Origin: a virus
Length of the DNA: 64,000 bases
IMG/VR virus record: IMGVR_UViG_3300023174_000040
Location: 124,001 to 188,000 of that record
Strand: one strand, 5' to 3'
Shown here: positions 34,182 through 43,351 of the stretch, one piece after another
Layout: each line of letters begins with the position of its first letter
Position numbering within the stretch: the first letter of the stretch is position 1
Made by a program: the position numbers and the translations under genes
The notes under the pieces: generated by a model
Database searches by the model: none
Told to the model about the DNA's origin: nothing
Seen by the model: only the letters and a program-made list of their open reading frames with translations

Positions 34182-34182
34182 A

Positions 34183-34221
34183 AAGTTAGCCGATTTTATC
34201 TATAACTATTTGGAGAATAAC
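34183..34221 (+). pseudogene. 3' fragment of an ADFI-family gene
   Basis: The bases encode KLADFIYNYLENN, the C-terminal end of the 32874/34910 family, without the rest of the gene. The fragment carries the start box of the next gene. Confidence 0.5.
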
Positions 34222-34223
34222 TA

Positions 34224-34403
34224 ATGAACATTAATCTTGAAAAAAAAGACATTAAGACTATTCTTGATTCTTTAGAAGAATATAAGATTAGGGTCGAGGG
34301 TTGGGCTAATGATAAAACTATGAATGTGAATTTGTATCCTTGCACTGAGAATGAAGTGGGAAATTTGATCAATCGTCTAACTAATACTTTGGAGAATAAC
34401 TAA
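34224..34403 (+). CDS. hypothetical protein, 59 aa
   Basis: GGAGAATAACTAATG start. MNINLEKKDIKTILDSL... ends TNTLENN, where the terminal codons are also the SD box of the next gene (TAATG). Confidence 0.6.
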   Translation: MNINLEKKDIKTILDSLEEYKIRVEGWANDKTMNVNLYPCTENEVGNLINRLTNTLENN

Positions 34404-34639
34404 TGTTTACTTACTCAAATGATAATTTAATTGAGATACAATCTTTGCCTGTTTTAAATCAACAAACTAAAACAAACGTAGAAAATCTCAAAAAACTCAT
34501 AGAAGAAGGTGAAAATGCTAAAAGAAAATTAAACGATTTACAAAATGCTTGTAAACATGAATATTTTTATGACGAGGCAGGATACCCCTATGATTATAGA
34601 TATTGTTCAAGTTGTGGCAAATTTATGTATGGTATTTAA
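34403..34639 (+). CDS. coiled-coil protein with C-terminal zinc site
   Basis: 78 residues. Helical centre, then CKHEYFYDEAGYPYDYRYCSSCGKFM, a C.H...C..C zinc-binding end known from small phage proteins. Confidence 0.65.
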   Translation: MFTYSNDNLIEIQSLPVLNQQTKTNVENLKKLIEEGENAKRKLNDLQNACKHEYFYDEAGYPYDYRYCSSCGKFMYGI

Positions 34640-34663
34640 CCTTAACTCAAATAGGAAATTAAA

Positions 34664-34900
34664 ATGAATTATATTGAAGTTAGTTCTACGGGTGGTGTTG
34701 GTATCATTAAAACTAAAAATATTGACACTGTATTCTGCTGCCCTCCATCTGGATGGCCGAACCATAATATGCCAGAATCTAAATTTTATCATATTAAGTT
34801 TTACTTAAAAAGGGGCGACCCAATTATTTCATTTTATCAAACTGAAGAAAAAATGATGGAAGAATATCGAAATATCTTTAATAAATTATTTAATAACTAG
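34664..34900 (+). CDS. hypothetical protein, 78 aa
   Basis: Beta-rich N-terminal half (YIEVSSTGGVGIIKTKNI), helical end. Function unknown. Confidence 0.6.
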   Translation: MNYIEVSSTGGVGIIKTKNIDTVFCCPPSGWPNHNMPESKFYHIKFYLKRGDPIISFYQTEEKMMEEYRNIFNKLFNN

Positions 34901-34909
34901 AGGAAAATA

Positions 34910-35107
34910 ATGACTAATAAAACAGTTCAATATTATATTGATAAAGATAAACTGATTGATATTCAGATTGAAAATTGGAGTAATGGCAACATGGCTGTTA
35001 GTATTTACAATGATCGAAATAATAATTGTGTGACCTATATTTGTAATAAAAAAGAACTAAAGGGTTTGGCCGATTTTATTTATCAAACTATTGGAGAAAA
35101 GAAATGA
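34910..35107 (+). CDS. small YIDK/ADFI-family protein
   Basis: 65 residues: YYIDKDKLIDIQIENWSNG, VSIYNDRNNN, KKELKGLADFIYQTIGEK. Intact paralogue of the 32874 gene. Overlaps the next ATG. Confidence 0.65.
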   Translation: MTNKTVQYYIDKDKLIDIQIENWSNGNMAVSIYNDRNNNCVTYICNKKELKGLADFIYQTIGEKK

Positions 35108-35346
35108 ATTTGAGCGACACAAGAAGTATGATTCTGTGGATAATTACTCTATTTACAGTAGCACCGATATCATTTTACCTTGGTTCATTTTTTGAATACA
35201 AAGCGATGACTGAGGAAGCAATTAAAAATCATGTTGGCGAGTGGGTTATAGATAGCACAACTGGTGCTGTGGATTTCAAATGGCGAGATAAAACTATTTG
35301 GATTTCAAATGGCGAGATAAAACTATTGGAGAAAAATAATGAGTAA
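35104..35346 (+). CDS. membrane protein with frameshifting 29-bp duplication
   Basis: N-terminal transmembrane helix, then EEAIKNHVGEWVIDSTTGAVDFKW, shared with the 36035 gene. Positions 35270-35298 are repeated at 35299-35327; 29 is not a multiple of 3, so the C terminus (WISNGEIKLLEKNNE) is a frameshifted copy. Confidence 0.6.
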   Translation: MNLSDTRSMILWIITLFTVAPISFYLGSFFEYKAMTEEAIKNHVGEWVIDSTTGAVDFKWRDKTIWISNGEIKLLEKNNE

Positions 35347-35848
35347 TTTTGAACAACACGCACTAACTGAATTTCGTTCTGCTGGTTGGGTTGATGAAGA
35401 TGGAAAATTTAAAGACGAAATGCAGGAAATGATATGCAAACATGTATTAAAATTGTTAGAAGTTTTTAGTAACGAAGGTCACTCAGGATCTAGTGCTAAT
35501 TATGCAATTGATCTATTTAAGACACTTGCGAATTTTGAGCCAATTGTTCCATTAACTGGCGAGGATTTTGAGTGGGTTGTTGTTGGTAATGGGTTTTATC
35601 AAAATAAACGCATGGGTTCTGTATTTAAGGCATCTGACCGTTTTGATGGCAAACCATATTGGATGGATGGTAAAGTATTTTGGGAGTGGGCTTCTAGTCC
35701 TGATATTGATGATGGCAAACCATTTAAAACACATTTTACAAATATTGATTCGGCTGTTATAATTGAATTTCCTTGGACAAAACCAGACAGTCCCGAATAT
35801 ATTTTTAGACCCACAGAACAATACCCCAATGAACATATTAAAGGTTAA
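35339..35848 (+). CDS. conserved phage protein (EFRSAGWVDEDG family)
   Basis: 169 residues. LTEFRSAGWVDEDGKFKDEMQ, ICKHVLKLLEVFSNEGHSGSSANYAI, FEPIVPLTGEDFEW, NKRMGSVFKASDRFDGKPY. I recall this as one of the most widespread conserved phage hypotheticals. Function unknown. Confidence 0.85.
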   Translation: MSNFEQHALTEFRSAGWVDEDGKFKDEMQEMICKHVLKLLEVFSNEGHSGSSANYAIDLFKTLANFEPIVPLTGEDFEWVVVGNGFYQNKRMGSVFKASDRFDGKPYWMDGKVFWEWASSPDIDDGKPFKTHFTNIDSAVIIEFPWTKPDSPEYIFRPTEQYPNEHIKG

Positions 35849-35852
35849 ATCA

Positions 35853-36035
35853 ATGACACTCGATGAAATCAAAAATCTATCCAATACGGAATTACTCGAC
35901 TTATATTCTTTATATGTTAAAATACATCATTACGATCCATTTGAAACACCAGAAAAGATCAAAATTTTGTACAAAAATAATATATCAATAGATGACCTAT
36001 ATGAGATTCTACTTGATAGATTGGAGAAAAAATAA
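35853..36035 (+). CDS. hypothetical protein, 60 aa
   Basis: MTLDEIKNLSNTELLDLYSL..., helical. Its stop overlaps the next ATG. Confidence 0.55.
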   Translation: MTLDEIKNLSNTELLDLYSLYVKIHHYDPFETPEKIKILYKNNISIDDLYEILLDRLEKK

Positions 36036-36235
36036 TGGACGATTCTGATAAAACCCTTGTTTATATTGTTATTTTCTTGTTGTGGGGTGCTTTTAGTGCT
36101 ATTGTTGGGAGTTGTGAAGCAGGTAAAAGTATTAGGCAAGATGCTGTAAAAAATAATGTTGCACAATGGGTTGCTGATGAAAATGGTGCTATTAAATTCC
36201 AGTGGAAAGTTATAACTGAAAAGGAGAATAAATGA
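36035..36235 (+). CDS. single-pass membrane protein
   Basis: 66 residues. Transmembrane helix VYIVIFLLWGAFSAIVGSC, then QDAVKNNVAQWVADENGAIKFQW, paralogous to the 35104 protein. Confidence 0.6.
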   Translation: MDDSDKTLVYIVIFLLWGAFSAIVGSCEAGKSIRQDAVKNNVAQWVADENGAIKFQWKVITEKENK

Positions 36236-36420
36236 TGAGATGGATCAGCCCCAATTATCGTGATGGTGATACTAGGATACATACGTTTTTTGCATGGTTT
36301 CCAGTTAGTGTAATAGCAGAAGATATTCGTGAAACAAGATGGTTAACTATGGTAACCGTAAAACAACGCTTGTATTGTGGTAGTAGGTACAATCATTGGA
36401 TTAATAGTGAATTTATATGA
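36232..36420 (+). CDS. hypothetical protein, 62 aa
   Basis: ATGA overlaps on both sides. Trp/Arg-rich. Function unknown. Confidence 0.5.
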   Translation: MMRWISPNYRDGDTRIHTFFAWFPVSVIAEDIRETRWLTMVTVKQRLYCGSRYNHWINSEFI

Positions 36421-36590
36421 ATAAAACACAAATACAAAAAATCGTCATATTATACGGTGTTGTTGCAATTTATATGTGTTCTCTTTTTTTGTGGCATGAC
36501 CCATTAATATCTCTGTTATCTATGGGGTTTTTATTGGGTTTTTTATGGAATGAAACTTTTTTTGCAGGGAAAGAAAAATACTATAGATGA
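36417..36590 (+). CDS. two-helix membrane protein, 57 aa
   Basis: MNKTQIQKIVILYGVVAIYM..., two hydrophobic stretches. Overlaps both neighbours by 4 bases. Confidence 0.5.
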   Translation: MNKTQIQKIVILYGVVAIYMCSLFLWHDPLISLLSMGFLLGFLWNETFFAGKEKYYR

Positions 36591-36661
36591 TGAGACTATG
36601 GGATTGGCCGATATTTTTGGAAACGGCTATTGGTCTACTAGAGGAAACTATTAAGGAATAG
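36587..36661 (+). CDS. possible 24-aa peptide
   Basis: MMRLWDWPIFLETAIGLLEE..., ATGA overlap with the previous gene. Amphipathic. Low support. Confidence 0.3.
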   Translation: MMRLWDWPIFLETAIGLLEETIKE

Positions 36662-36689
36662 ATCTAAACTAGGATTATTCATCACTGTC

Positions 36690-37361
36690 ATGAAAGATTA
36701 TTTCTACAAAGCTATAAAAGAAAACGAAAAAGAAAATAACGTTCTTTTTTGGGGATGTGTTCACCTAAATCATCTATCAGAGCATTGGACGATTCCAATT
36801 TGGAAGCACAGAGGCTATAACAGTATTGAAGAATATAATCTTGGCCTAGTCAATAACTGGAATAGTAAGGCAAACCATAATACTATCGGATTTCTTCTTG
36901 GCGATAGTATCTTCGGACATAATGCCGAAGAAAAATTCATAAAGTTTCTAAAAGACATAAGTTTTAAGAAACTTTATGTTATGCCTGGAAATCATCAGGG
37001 CGGATATAAGCAGATCTTTGAAAGCATTGAAGAAAATGTTTATCTTCCAGAAGAAGATAAAAAGGTGATCTTTGTTCCTAATTATCTTGAAGCAACCATA
37101 GGTGGACAAGAAATTGTAATGAGCCATTATCCTTTGGCAAGTTGGAACCGCCAAAGTAAAGGTTCATTTATGATCCACAGTCATTGTCACGCAAATCTAT
37201 ACAAAAGCGAAATTGGCAAGATTCTCTATAAAGCCAAAATTATTGATGTTGGTGTAGAGAATTGCCCATATCCAATATCTCTGGCTGAAGTTAAAAAGAA
37301 GTTCAGAGACATGGAAAATTTGTCTTTTGATCATCACACAAAAGATACTTTGATGCCATAA
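36690..37361 (+). CDS. phage metallophosphoesterase
   Basis: 223 residues. VLFWGCVHLNH, FLLGDSIFG, MPGNHQGG, MSHYPLASW and HSHCHANL are the calcineurin-like motifs in order; the first metal Asp position reads Gly-Cys (WGCVH), unlike the usual SDxH. Second such enzyme in the window. Confidence 0.82.
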   Translation: MKDYFYKAIKENEKENNVLFWGCVHLNHLSEHWTIPIWKHRGYNSIEEYNLGLVNNWNSKANHNTIGFLLGDSIFGHNAEEKFIKFLKDISFKKLYVMPGNHQGGYKQIFESIEENVYLPEEDKKVIFVPNYLEATIGGQEIVMSHYPLASWNRQSKGSFMIHSHCHANLYKSEIGKILYKAKIIDVGVENCPYPISLAEVKKKFRDMENLSFDHHTKDTLMP

Positions 37362-37388
37362 AAAAAGAGTTTGGTTCATATATAATGT

Positions 37389-37604
37389 ATGAACTTTAAG
37401 GAATGGCTATTAAGCGAAAAAACAACAAGAGCAGGGACTATGCACTGGGCATATCCCGATGGTTATATTCGCTCGCATTACCCCGCAAGTTATTTCACCC
37501 CAGTTGCCGCTGACGCTATTCAGAAAATGGGGCCGAAATTAGATGATGATGAAGTAGATCATGGTGAAATGAAGTGGAAAAACCACGACAACACAAAAAA
37601 GTAA
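37389..37604 (+). CDS. hypothetical protein with KEWLLSE N terminus
   Basis: 71 residues. MNFKEWLLSEKTTRAG resembles the N termini of the kinase (21754) and of 44029. The rest has HWAYPDGYIRSHYPASYFTPVAADAI. A terminator follows. Confidence 0.6.
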   Translation: MNFKEWLLSEKTTRAGTMHWAYPDGYIRSHYPASYFTPVAADAIQKMGPKLDDDEVDHGEMKWKNHDNTKK

Positions 37605-37610
37605 ATTACT

Positions 37611-37638
37611 AACCCTGCCCAAAAGGCAGGGTTTTTTT
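37611..37638 (+). terminator. hairpin terminator
   Basis: AACCCTGCC AAAA GGCAGGGTT followed by T residues. Confidence 0.85.
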
Positions 37639-37654
37639 ATACACTAGGAGAATA

Positions 37655-38326
37655 ATGTGGAGTCATGATCATCAAGATATTAAATTAGAGGGTAAACTCA
37701 AAAATCTTTATATAACAGGGGTATATGAGAACTTTGAATATTTCTTTTTAGACTATAGTGAAGAATATTTAAAAGAAATAATAAAAGAGAGAGACGCATT
37801 TTATCTTAATAAGTGTCCAATATATCATAGACCTTTTAATGATATAAATACCAAAGAAAAACTATACAGTGTTGCCAAAGTATCTAAGGCATTATTAACA
37901 GACGAAGAAATTCTTCATCCTCATCAATGGAGTGACAGTGCAATATATTCTGTATTCGAAAGTCTTGTAAATTCTATTAGTTTTGAGATATTTTCAGTAG
38001 AACATAAAAGAGAAAAATTTAAATACCGAAAACTAGTTAATGATACATACTCAGACATCTACAAAACCCCAAAAGTAATTGAAGATAAAAGCAAAGAAGT
38101 TGATGCCTGGTATATGATACTAGAATCATTAAGCGATGAACTGCTTGAGAATAGAATGTTTGAACACTCTAGGGCCAAAAAGATACTCGATGCAGACCCA
38201 GAAAAATCAATTGATTTAAAAATTAAAAATAAGATCCCAATTAATTATTACACTGAGACAATTGGTTATATACCAGAAAAAGAATTCAGAGATAGTGTTG
38301 ATTACCTAATGGAACTTGTAAAATAA
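37655..38326 (+). CDS. hypothetical protein, 223 aa
   Basis: GGAG upstream of the ATG. Helical, Tyr-rich; no motif recognised. Ends facing the methyltransferase. Confidence 0.65.
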   Translation: MWSHDHQDIKLEGKLKNLYITGVYENFEYFFLDYSEEYLKEIIKERDAFYLNKCPIYHRPFNDINTKEKLYSVAKVSKALLTDEEILHPHQWSDSAIYSVFESLVNSISFEIFSVEHKREKFKYRKLVNDTYSDIYKTPKVIEDKSKEVDAWYMILESLSDELLENRMFEHSRAKKILDADPEKSIDLKIKNKIPINYYTETIGYIPEKEFRDSVDYLMELVK

Positions 38327-38340
38327 ATTAGATATAGACT

Positions 38341-39465
38341 TCATAAAAAATGGTATTTTAACTTTCCTATTTCTACTCTTTGTGCAAGTTCAATTACGAT
38401 ATTAGACAATAATTTTAAACGATGTTCATGTATTTCTTCAGATTTCATTTCTATGCTTGTTTTGTCTATCTTTGTGAGTTGAACAATAAACTCTGAACCA
38501 TTTTCGGAGTCATCTTGAACTATTTTATTTACCATTAGATCAATAAAACCTAAAACCAACAATTCAAAAAATAAAAGCTTGAAACTGCTGGGTGTGAAAG
38601 CCCAATTGTGACAATCAGTATGATTTTCAGAAAGTAAATTGTCTTGATATAACTTCCATGAAACTTCAAGTTTTTGAGGATAAAGAACAACTTCTTGAGA
38701 AGAATGTGGCCTCCAAGCACTTTGTTTGTCAGCCCAAGATTGATGATTTATGGAATCTAAGTAGACTTCAGAAGAATGTCTTTTGGTTTTATTGTTATAT
38801 ACCGATAATACTTGACCAAGAGGGGAAGGATTTCTAAAAAAATCAAAGTTATATCTTAAATCTGGGACTGCCAAGTTAAATACTCCACTCTCTTTAAGCA
38901 GGTTAGAGCAAGATTTTAAAAAATCAAGAATATCAACCACATGTTCTATTGAATGACTGCTTATTATATAATCTAAATTGTTACCAACTTTATTTTTTAC
39001 CGCTTCCTCTAAAGACTCATTTTTCCAATCCCACAAAATGTCTATATCTTCTATATTTTTAGACAATCCATGCGACATGATTTCTGGCGATAGTTTTTTG
39101 ATTAAATCTTCTTTAGAACATATATCGACTATTGTTGTTTGCCATCCGTCTTTTTTTGGTGCAATTGGATGATAAAAAGGTCCAATTTCCAATCCTTTAT
39201 CTGTTTTTGATATGTTTCTAAGTAATAGTTTATAGCGTTTGTATATTTGAGTGTTTTTTACTAAATACTCAAGTTCATCTTTATTGTGACTGATTTCTGA
39301 TTCTGATACTATTGGCGTATAGGGCGTCACTCTAGATTTCATATCAATATAACAAATTATTTGATATTCATTTTTATCTTTAGTGTCGAATATTTTGCCC
39401 GCTAGTATTTCGTTGGTTTCTTTATTGTAAAAATATACTTCTTCGTCTTTTGAAAATCTACTCAT
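38341..39465 (-). CDS. SAM-dependent methyltransferase
   Basis: About 374 residues. A beta-rich N-terminal extension precedes GLEIGPFYHPIAPKK (motif I) and SHSIEHVVDILDFLKSCSNLLKESGVFNLAVPD, as in sugar or O-antigen methyltransferases. ATG 39465 overlaps the stop of the upstream GT2 gene. Confidence 0.85.
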   Translation of the reverse strand: MSRFSKDEEVYFYNKETNEILAGKIFDTKDKNEYQIICYIDMKSRVTPYTPIVSESEISHNKDELEYLVKNTQIYKRYKLLLRNISKTDKGLEIGPFYHPIAPKKDGWQTTIVDICSKEDLIKKLSPEIMSHGLSKNIEDIDILWDWKNESLEEAVKNKVGNNLDYIISSHSIEHVVDILDFLKSCSNLLKESGVFNLAVPDLRYNFDFFRNPSPLGQVLSVYNNKTKRHSSEVYLDSINHQSWADKQSAWRPHSSQEVVLYPQKLEVSWKLYQDNLLSENHTDCHNWAFTPSSFKLLFFELLVLGFIDLMVNKIVQDDSENGSEFIVQLTKIDKTSIEMKSEEIHEHRLKLLSNIVIELAQRVEIGKLKYHFL

Positions 39466-40283
39466 TTCTCTGACCACTCTTCAATTCTTTTCTTTGCTTG
39501 TTCTATAGCATCATTCATCCATAGTCTAGCATTTTGAGCGTATTGTTCAAAATAAATCATAGAACTTGGAAGTGAACGACAATGATCAATGTTATTATCA
39601 TTTGTTCTCTCATAGTTCTGCTCTGAACCTATTAGTAGAGAATTTATACCGTTTTGTTTAAGTTGATAGTTAATTAATAGTTCTGTGTCAGGCCAATTTG
39701 GACCACATACTGCTGGTTTGAGTTCTACTCCACGATTATTACATAATCTTCGGAGACCCCAAGTTGCATCAATTTTGTCTAGTGCTATTACATCAAACAT
39801 AGTGCAAGTATGCCCTAGCATCCATTCCCAATCTGGATGTGGTCTAGGACTAAGTTGATAACCAACTGCTTTATGCACTTCGCAGAGTTCAACCATTTCA
39901 GCTAATAATTCTCTTCTTTTAAGAAAACAGTCTGAATGGGTGCAAAACAAGAACCTTGTGTGAACGAACGATAAACTCAAATCCATAGCCGCTGTTACTG
40001 GTTCACTTGGATGCCGCCAACTATTGGAACGAATAAAATGAATCTCAACATCCTCATCCCTTAAATCTTCAATACTCCTAGTATCCTCGCTCCCAGTATC
40101 AACAACAACAATATAAGGTCTTTCAGTTTGTAGTCTGAGAGTTTCAATCACTAATGGTAAACTATCCATAGCATTGATACAAGGTATGACCGCTGTGACC
40201 TTATATTCCCAAGGCTTTTTAACAACTGATCCTTCCCAAGGCGTTGGTAATGATTTATCAGGAGCAATAGATGGTTTTTTCAT
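39462..40283 (-). CDS. family 2-like glycosyltransferase
   Basis: 273 residues. YKVTAVIPCINAMDSLPLVIETLRLQ, IVVVDTGSED, and FLFCTHSDCFLKRRELL with the metal-binding acidic pair. Forms an operon with the methyltransferase. Confidence 0.85.
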   Translation of the reverse strand: MKKPSIAPDKSLPTPWEGSVVKKPWEYKVTAVIPCINAMDSLPLVIETLRLQTERPYIVVVDTGSEDTRSIEDLRDEDVEIHFIRSNSWRHPSEPVTAAMDLSLSFVHTRFLFCTHSDCFLKRRELLAEMVELCEVHKAVGYQLSPRPHPDWEWMLGHTCTMFDVIALDKIDATWGLRRLCNNRGVELKPAVCGPNWPDTELLINYQLKQNGINSLLIGSEQNYERTNDNNIDHCRSLPSSMIYFEQYAQNARLWMNDAIEQAKKRIEEWSEK

Positions 40284-40314
40284 TACACTATTATAGTAAA
40301 TTAAAAAAAATTAT

Positions 40315-40542
40315 CTAATAGTTAACTCTAGCAATTATTCTCTCCCCTCTCTCTAGATGTTCAACTCTATTTTGAAGATTATTAAACTGCTTTTCTGTTA
40401 TGATTTCTATTTTTAATAGAGTTTCAATAGAGTCTTGAGTTAATTTTAAGGTTTTATCATGAACACTGTTGCTAGCCAGAATGGATCCTATGGCTAGGTA
40501 TGATATTAATATTAAAATTAAATGTGCGTTATTGTTTTTCAT
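40315..40542 (-). CDS. signal-anchored coiled-coil protein
   Basis: Start taken as ATG 40542 (MKNNNAHLILILISYLAIGSIL). Hydrophobic helix, then coiled coil FNNLQNRVEHLERGER. Possible Rz-like topology; not proven. Confidence 0.55.
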   Translation of the reverse strand: MKNNNAHLILILISYLAIGSILASNSVHDKTLKLTQDSIETLLKIEIITEKQFNNLQNRVEHLERGERIIARVNY

Positions 40543-40722
40543 AGAGTCTATTATTGCAGAATATTTGAATTTTGTCAAAGACCCTATTGAAAAAATCTAT
40601 AATTTAACTATAAATAACATATCCTCGACAAATGACCTATTGTCTAGGTTCTTTATGCGAACAAAGAACCATCGCTCAAGATGAGGAATTGAGTATAATT
40701 TTTAGGTTTAAAGGAGGTTCGT

Positions 40723-41607
40723 ATGGTTTATTCAAACAAGTTTGTAATGTGTATTATTATTGACGGTAAAATTCAAAAAGAATTAGCAAATGGAACCGTA
40801 ATCATACCCTTTGGAAGTGAATACACAATCAGGTTTAGAAATAAAAACGACCGCAGAGCAGTCGTTAAATTTAAAATAGACGGTGAAAATGCAAGTGCTG
40901 ATGGTTATGTTATAAACGCCAACAGTTTTATAGACATAAAAAGATATGCCCATAAAGATTGTGCATTCAAGTTTGTTTCTTTAGACAGTGAAGAAGCAAT
41001 AGATTTTGGAAAAAACGGAAATAATGATGATAAAGTAAAAGGTTTGATTGAATCTGTTTTTTATTTAGAAAAGCAACTTCCTGTTACTTATACATACAAT
41101 CCTTCAATTTGGAATCACAATAAGTGGCCAAATACCTCAAATACCTATTGGATGTCATCAACTACCCCATGTAGTTGGAATGCTACTTGTGATTCACACA
41201 CATACAATAAACACGCTCCTCGATCCCTACACAGAAATAATAATTCAGATCACTCTGGAATCCAAAATTCATATCCAACCCATGATCAGATTCTTAATAG
41301 CGATATCAAGGACGGGGCTACAGTTGAAGGCAAACCAACGCAGCAAAATTTTTATGAAGTCTCAATTGATTTAGAATCTGATTTTGTTACTTTAAAATTA
41401 TTTTTACAAGGAACAAAGCGTATCAATGGATCTTATCCTGTGCATGTCTCATCAGATAAAGAAAATAATATAAAAATAAAAATAGAAAAAGAAAACGAAG
41501 ATCTTAGGAAACAAATAGAAGAACAAAAAAAGCAAAAAGAATTAGATTTTCTTTTAAAAGAAAATCTAAAACTAAAAGAAGAATTAGAAAAATTAAAAAA
41601 TCAGTAG
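40723..41607 (+). CDS. conserved phage protein with C-terminal coiled coil
   Basis: 294 residues. NKFVMCIIIDGKIQKELANGTVIIPFGSEYTIRFRNKNDRRAVV, DGENAS, FKFVSLDSEEAIDFGKNG: a beta-sandwich-like domain I recall from large phages, possibly a structural or tail-associated protein. A His/Asn/Trp-rich middle and a long coiled coil follow. SD AAAGGAGG. Confidence 0.7.
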   Translation: MVYSNKFVMCIIIDGKIQKELANGTVIIPFGSEYTIRFRNKNDRRAVVKFKIDGENASADGYVINANSFIDIKRYAHKDCAFKFVSLDSEEAIDFGKNGNNDDKVKGLIESVFYLEKQLPVTYTYNPSIWNHNKWPNTSNTYWMSSTTPCSWNATCDSHTYNKHAPRSLHRNNNSDHSGIQNSYPTHDQILNSDIKDGATVEGKPTQQNFYEVSIDLESDFVTLKLFLQGTKRINGSYPVHVSSDKENNIKIKIEKENEDLRKQIEEQKKQKELDFLLKENLKLKEELEKLKNQ

Positions 41608-41633
41608 AATTGGAAGATGGATTAAAGAACATG

Positions 41634-41663
41634 AAGGGTCAAGTTTTAAAAGGCTTGACCCTT
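41634..41663. terminator. hairpin terminator
   Basis: AAGGGTCAAG against CTTGACCCTT between convergent genes. Confidence 0.75.
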
Positions 41664-41672
41664 CACTATTTC

Positions 41673-41849
41673 TCAAACTGATTTTTTAATAATCCTCAGT
41701 ATATTTCTGGCTAGACTAGCACTTCCTATCATTCTGCCGTCTGTATAATCATCCAGACCATAGCCACCTTTTTTATTCTTCTCAGTTTGTTTGTTTATTG
41801 CACTCTCACAGAGTTTAATTATCTCCAGAATTTTGTCTTTTTCTTTCAT
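41673..41849 (-). CDS. hypothetical protein, 58 aa
   Basis: Start at ATG 41849 (MKEKDKILEIIKLCESAIN). Helical, basic; DDYTDGRMIGSASLARNIL at the end. Confidence 0.5.
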   Translation of the reverse strand: MKEKDKILEIIKLCESAINKQTEKNKKGGYGLDDYTDGRMIGSASLARNILRIIKKSV

Positions 41850-41883
41850 AAAAACTAAACTGTGAAGCGTGATAAACTTTAAC

Positions 41884-41956
41884 AAAGAATAACTTTGTGG
41901 GTTATAGGCCCAAAGTCAGAAATATAAAGAATAACTTTGTGGGTTATAGGCCCAAA
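41884..41956. repeat. two direct hairpin repeats
   Basis: A 31-base unit beginning AAAGAATAACTTTGTGGG recurs at 41884 and 41926 (period 42). Each contains GGG...CCC and TTT...AAA and can form a hairpin. They lie in about 500 bases without a clear gene (41850-42350), which is otherwise purine-rich and has no other feature I recognise. Confidence 0.7.
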
Positions 41957-42353
41957 ATCAAAAAAAAGATTTTTTTCATGTTTGTTTAAAGTGCCTTTTT
42001 TTATGGGCATATAGAAAGAAAATAAAAAGAAAATAAAAAGATGAAATGAAGATGGCCTGGCCCCTCCGCTTTATAGCCGCTCTTTATTCCCTCTATTATC
42101 TCCATTTTTAGCTTTTGACGGCTTTTTAATCTTTTTTAATCATCCCACAGCCTGATTTTTAAAAAAGCTTTAAAAGGCCTTATAGGAGCTTATGATCTTA
42201 TAACTATTTGGGTTTAGTTTTTCTACTTCAACTTCCAGCCGTTATTTTTGAAGTTTTGGAAGAAAATGGAGGCAAGGTTCTTGAAATTGACGAAAATACC
42301 TACAAAGTATCCTATATAAATTGGTGGACAGTGCAGACTTGGAGAGCAAATAA

Positions 42354-43167
42354 CATGAAATCCTTCTACGAAATGCTCAGAATACTAGAAAGCGAACAGG
42401 TGAAAACCCCCGGCGGATATTCACTTACTCCCGAAGAACTGGAGGGATACGAAAATGAACGAAGTTCTATGTATAAGGCTTTATTTCTTAAAGATATAGA
42501 TGCTAAAAGAAAAGCCGAAGAAGAAAGAAGCCCAGAAAGAGTTACGGCCAAAGAAGCGGAAAGAAAAAGACAAGAAGATGAAAAAATACGGCAAAAAAAA
42601 GAATTAAAAGAAAAAGAATTAAAAGAAAAAGAACGGACAACAGAAAATAAATCTCCTAGACAAAAATATGATTATGTAATTAAGGCTTCCGGACTTTTAC
42701 TCAATGAATTGCCAAATAAATACATAGAAGGAGTGATGTTATCATTGGGAATAAAAAAAGAAAATTTAAATTGGATGGTAAAAACTCATTTGGGAAATTT
42801 TTCCTTAGTTCCTTATGACGGACCCATGGAAGAACCAAAAGAAGATAGAGACTACGAGTTCGTTCAAAGGTTATTGAACTTGCTAATTCTTGAATGGAAA
42901 AATTTATACGGTTATGATTACATAACTGGGGAGTGGAATCCTTTAAATATTAAAGAAGATCACAAAATCATTGAGAATGTCTTTAAGAAAATAGGAGTAG
43001 AAAGAACAGGAGAAATAGGAGAATATCTTAATTTTAATGGAATTTATCACGATACAATAAGCGATGCGGAAGTAGGGCAGAAAGTTATTGTCCGAGTGCC
43101 GGGATTTATATTTAGAACTCCAAGAGGACCAATTATTCTCAGCAAATCAATAGTGGAGCCAGCATGA
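42354..43167 (+). CDS. hypothetical charged protein with C-terminal beta domain
   Basis: ATG 42354 (MKSFYEML) is a candidate start; the frame is open from 42208 (GLVFLLQLPAVIF...), so the gene may be 5' damaged or start upstream. A Lys/Glu helix (repeat KELKEKE) precedes VGQKVIVRVPGFIFRTPRGPIILSKSIV, similar to C termini I recall near GrpE-like proteins. Function unknown. Confidence 0.5.
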
Positions 43168-43268
43168 AGTTTATAAATAACAAGTTAATGTCTGGGTACG
43201 TAGTGTTGGTGGAACTCTGGGAAAAACCGGAATCGTGGATGTACGAATCGCTGGCCAGTTTTAAGTAG
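43164..43268 (+). CDS. 34-aa protein
   Basis: ATGA overlap with the previous gene. MKFINNKLMSGYVVLVELWEKPESW...; contains a GGTACG that is coding, not the promoter motif. Confidence 0.45.
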   Translation: MKFINNKLMSGYVVLVELWEKPESWMYESLASFK

Positions 43269-43351
43269 CTCAAAAACCATGATGGTTGATAATTTATTTA
43301 TATTTTCGTTTCAGTTTCATTACTAGTCATTATTGGAATTTCACTTGAGAC

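Noticed and set aside
43189-43204. GTCTGGGTACGTAG resembling the motif
   Set aside because: It is coding sequence of the 34-aa gene (MSGYVV). The similarity to 58104 may be a shared fragment, but it is not a clear promoter.
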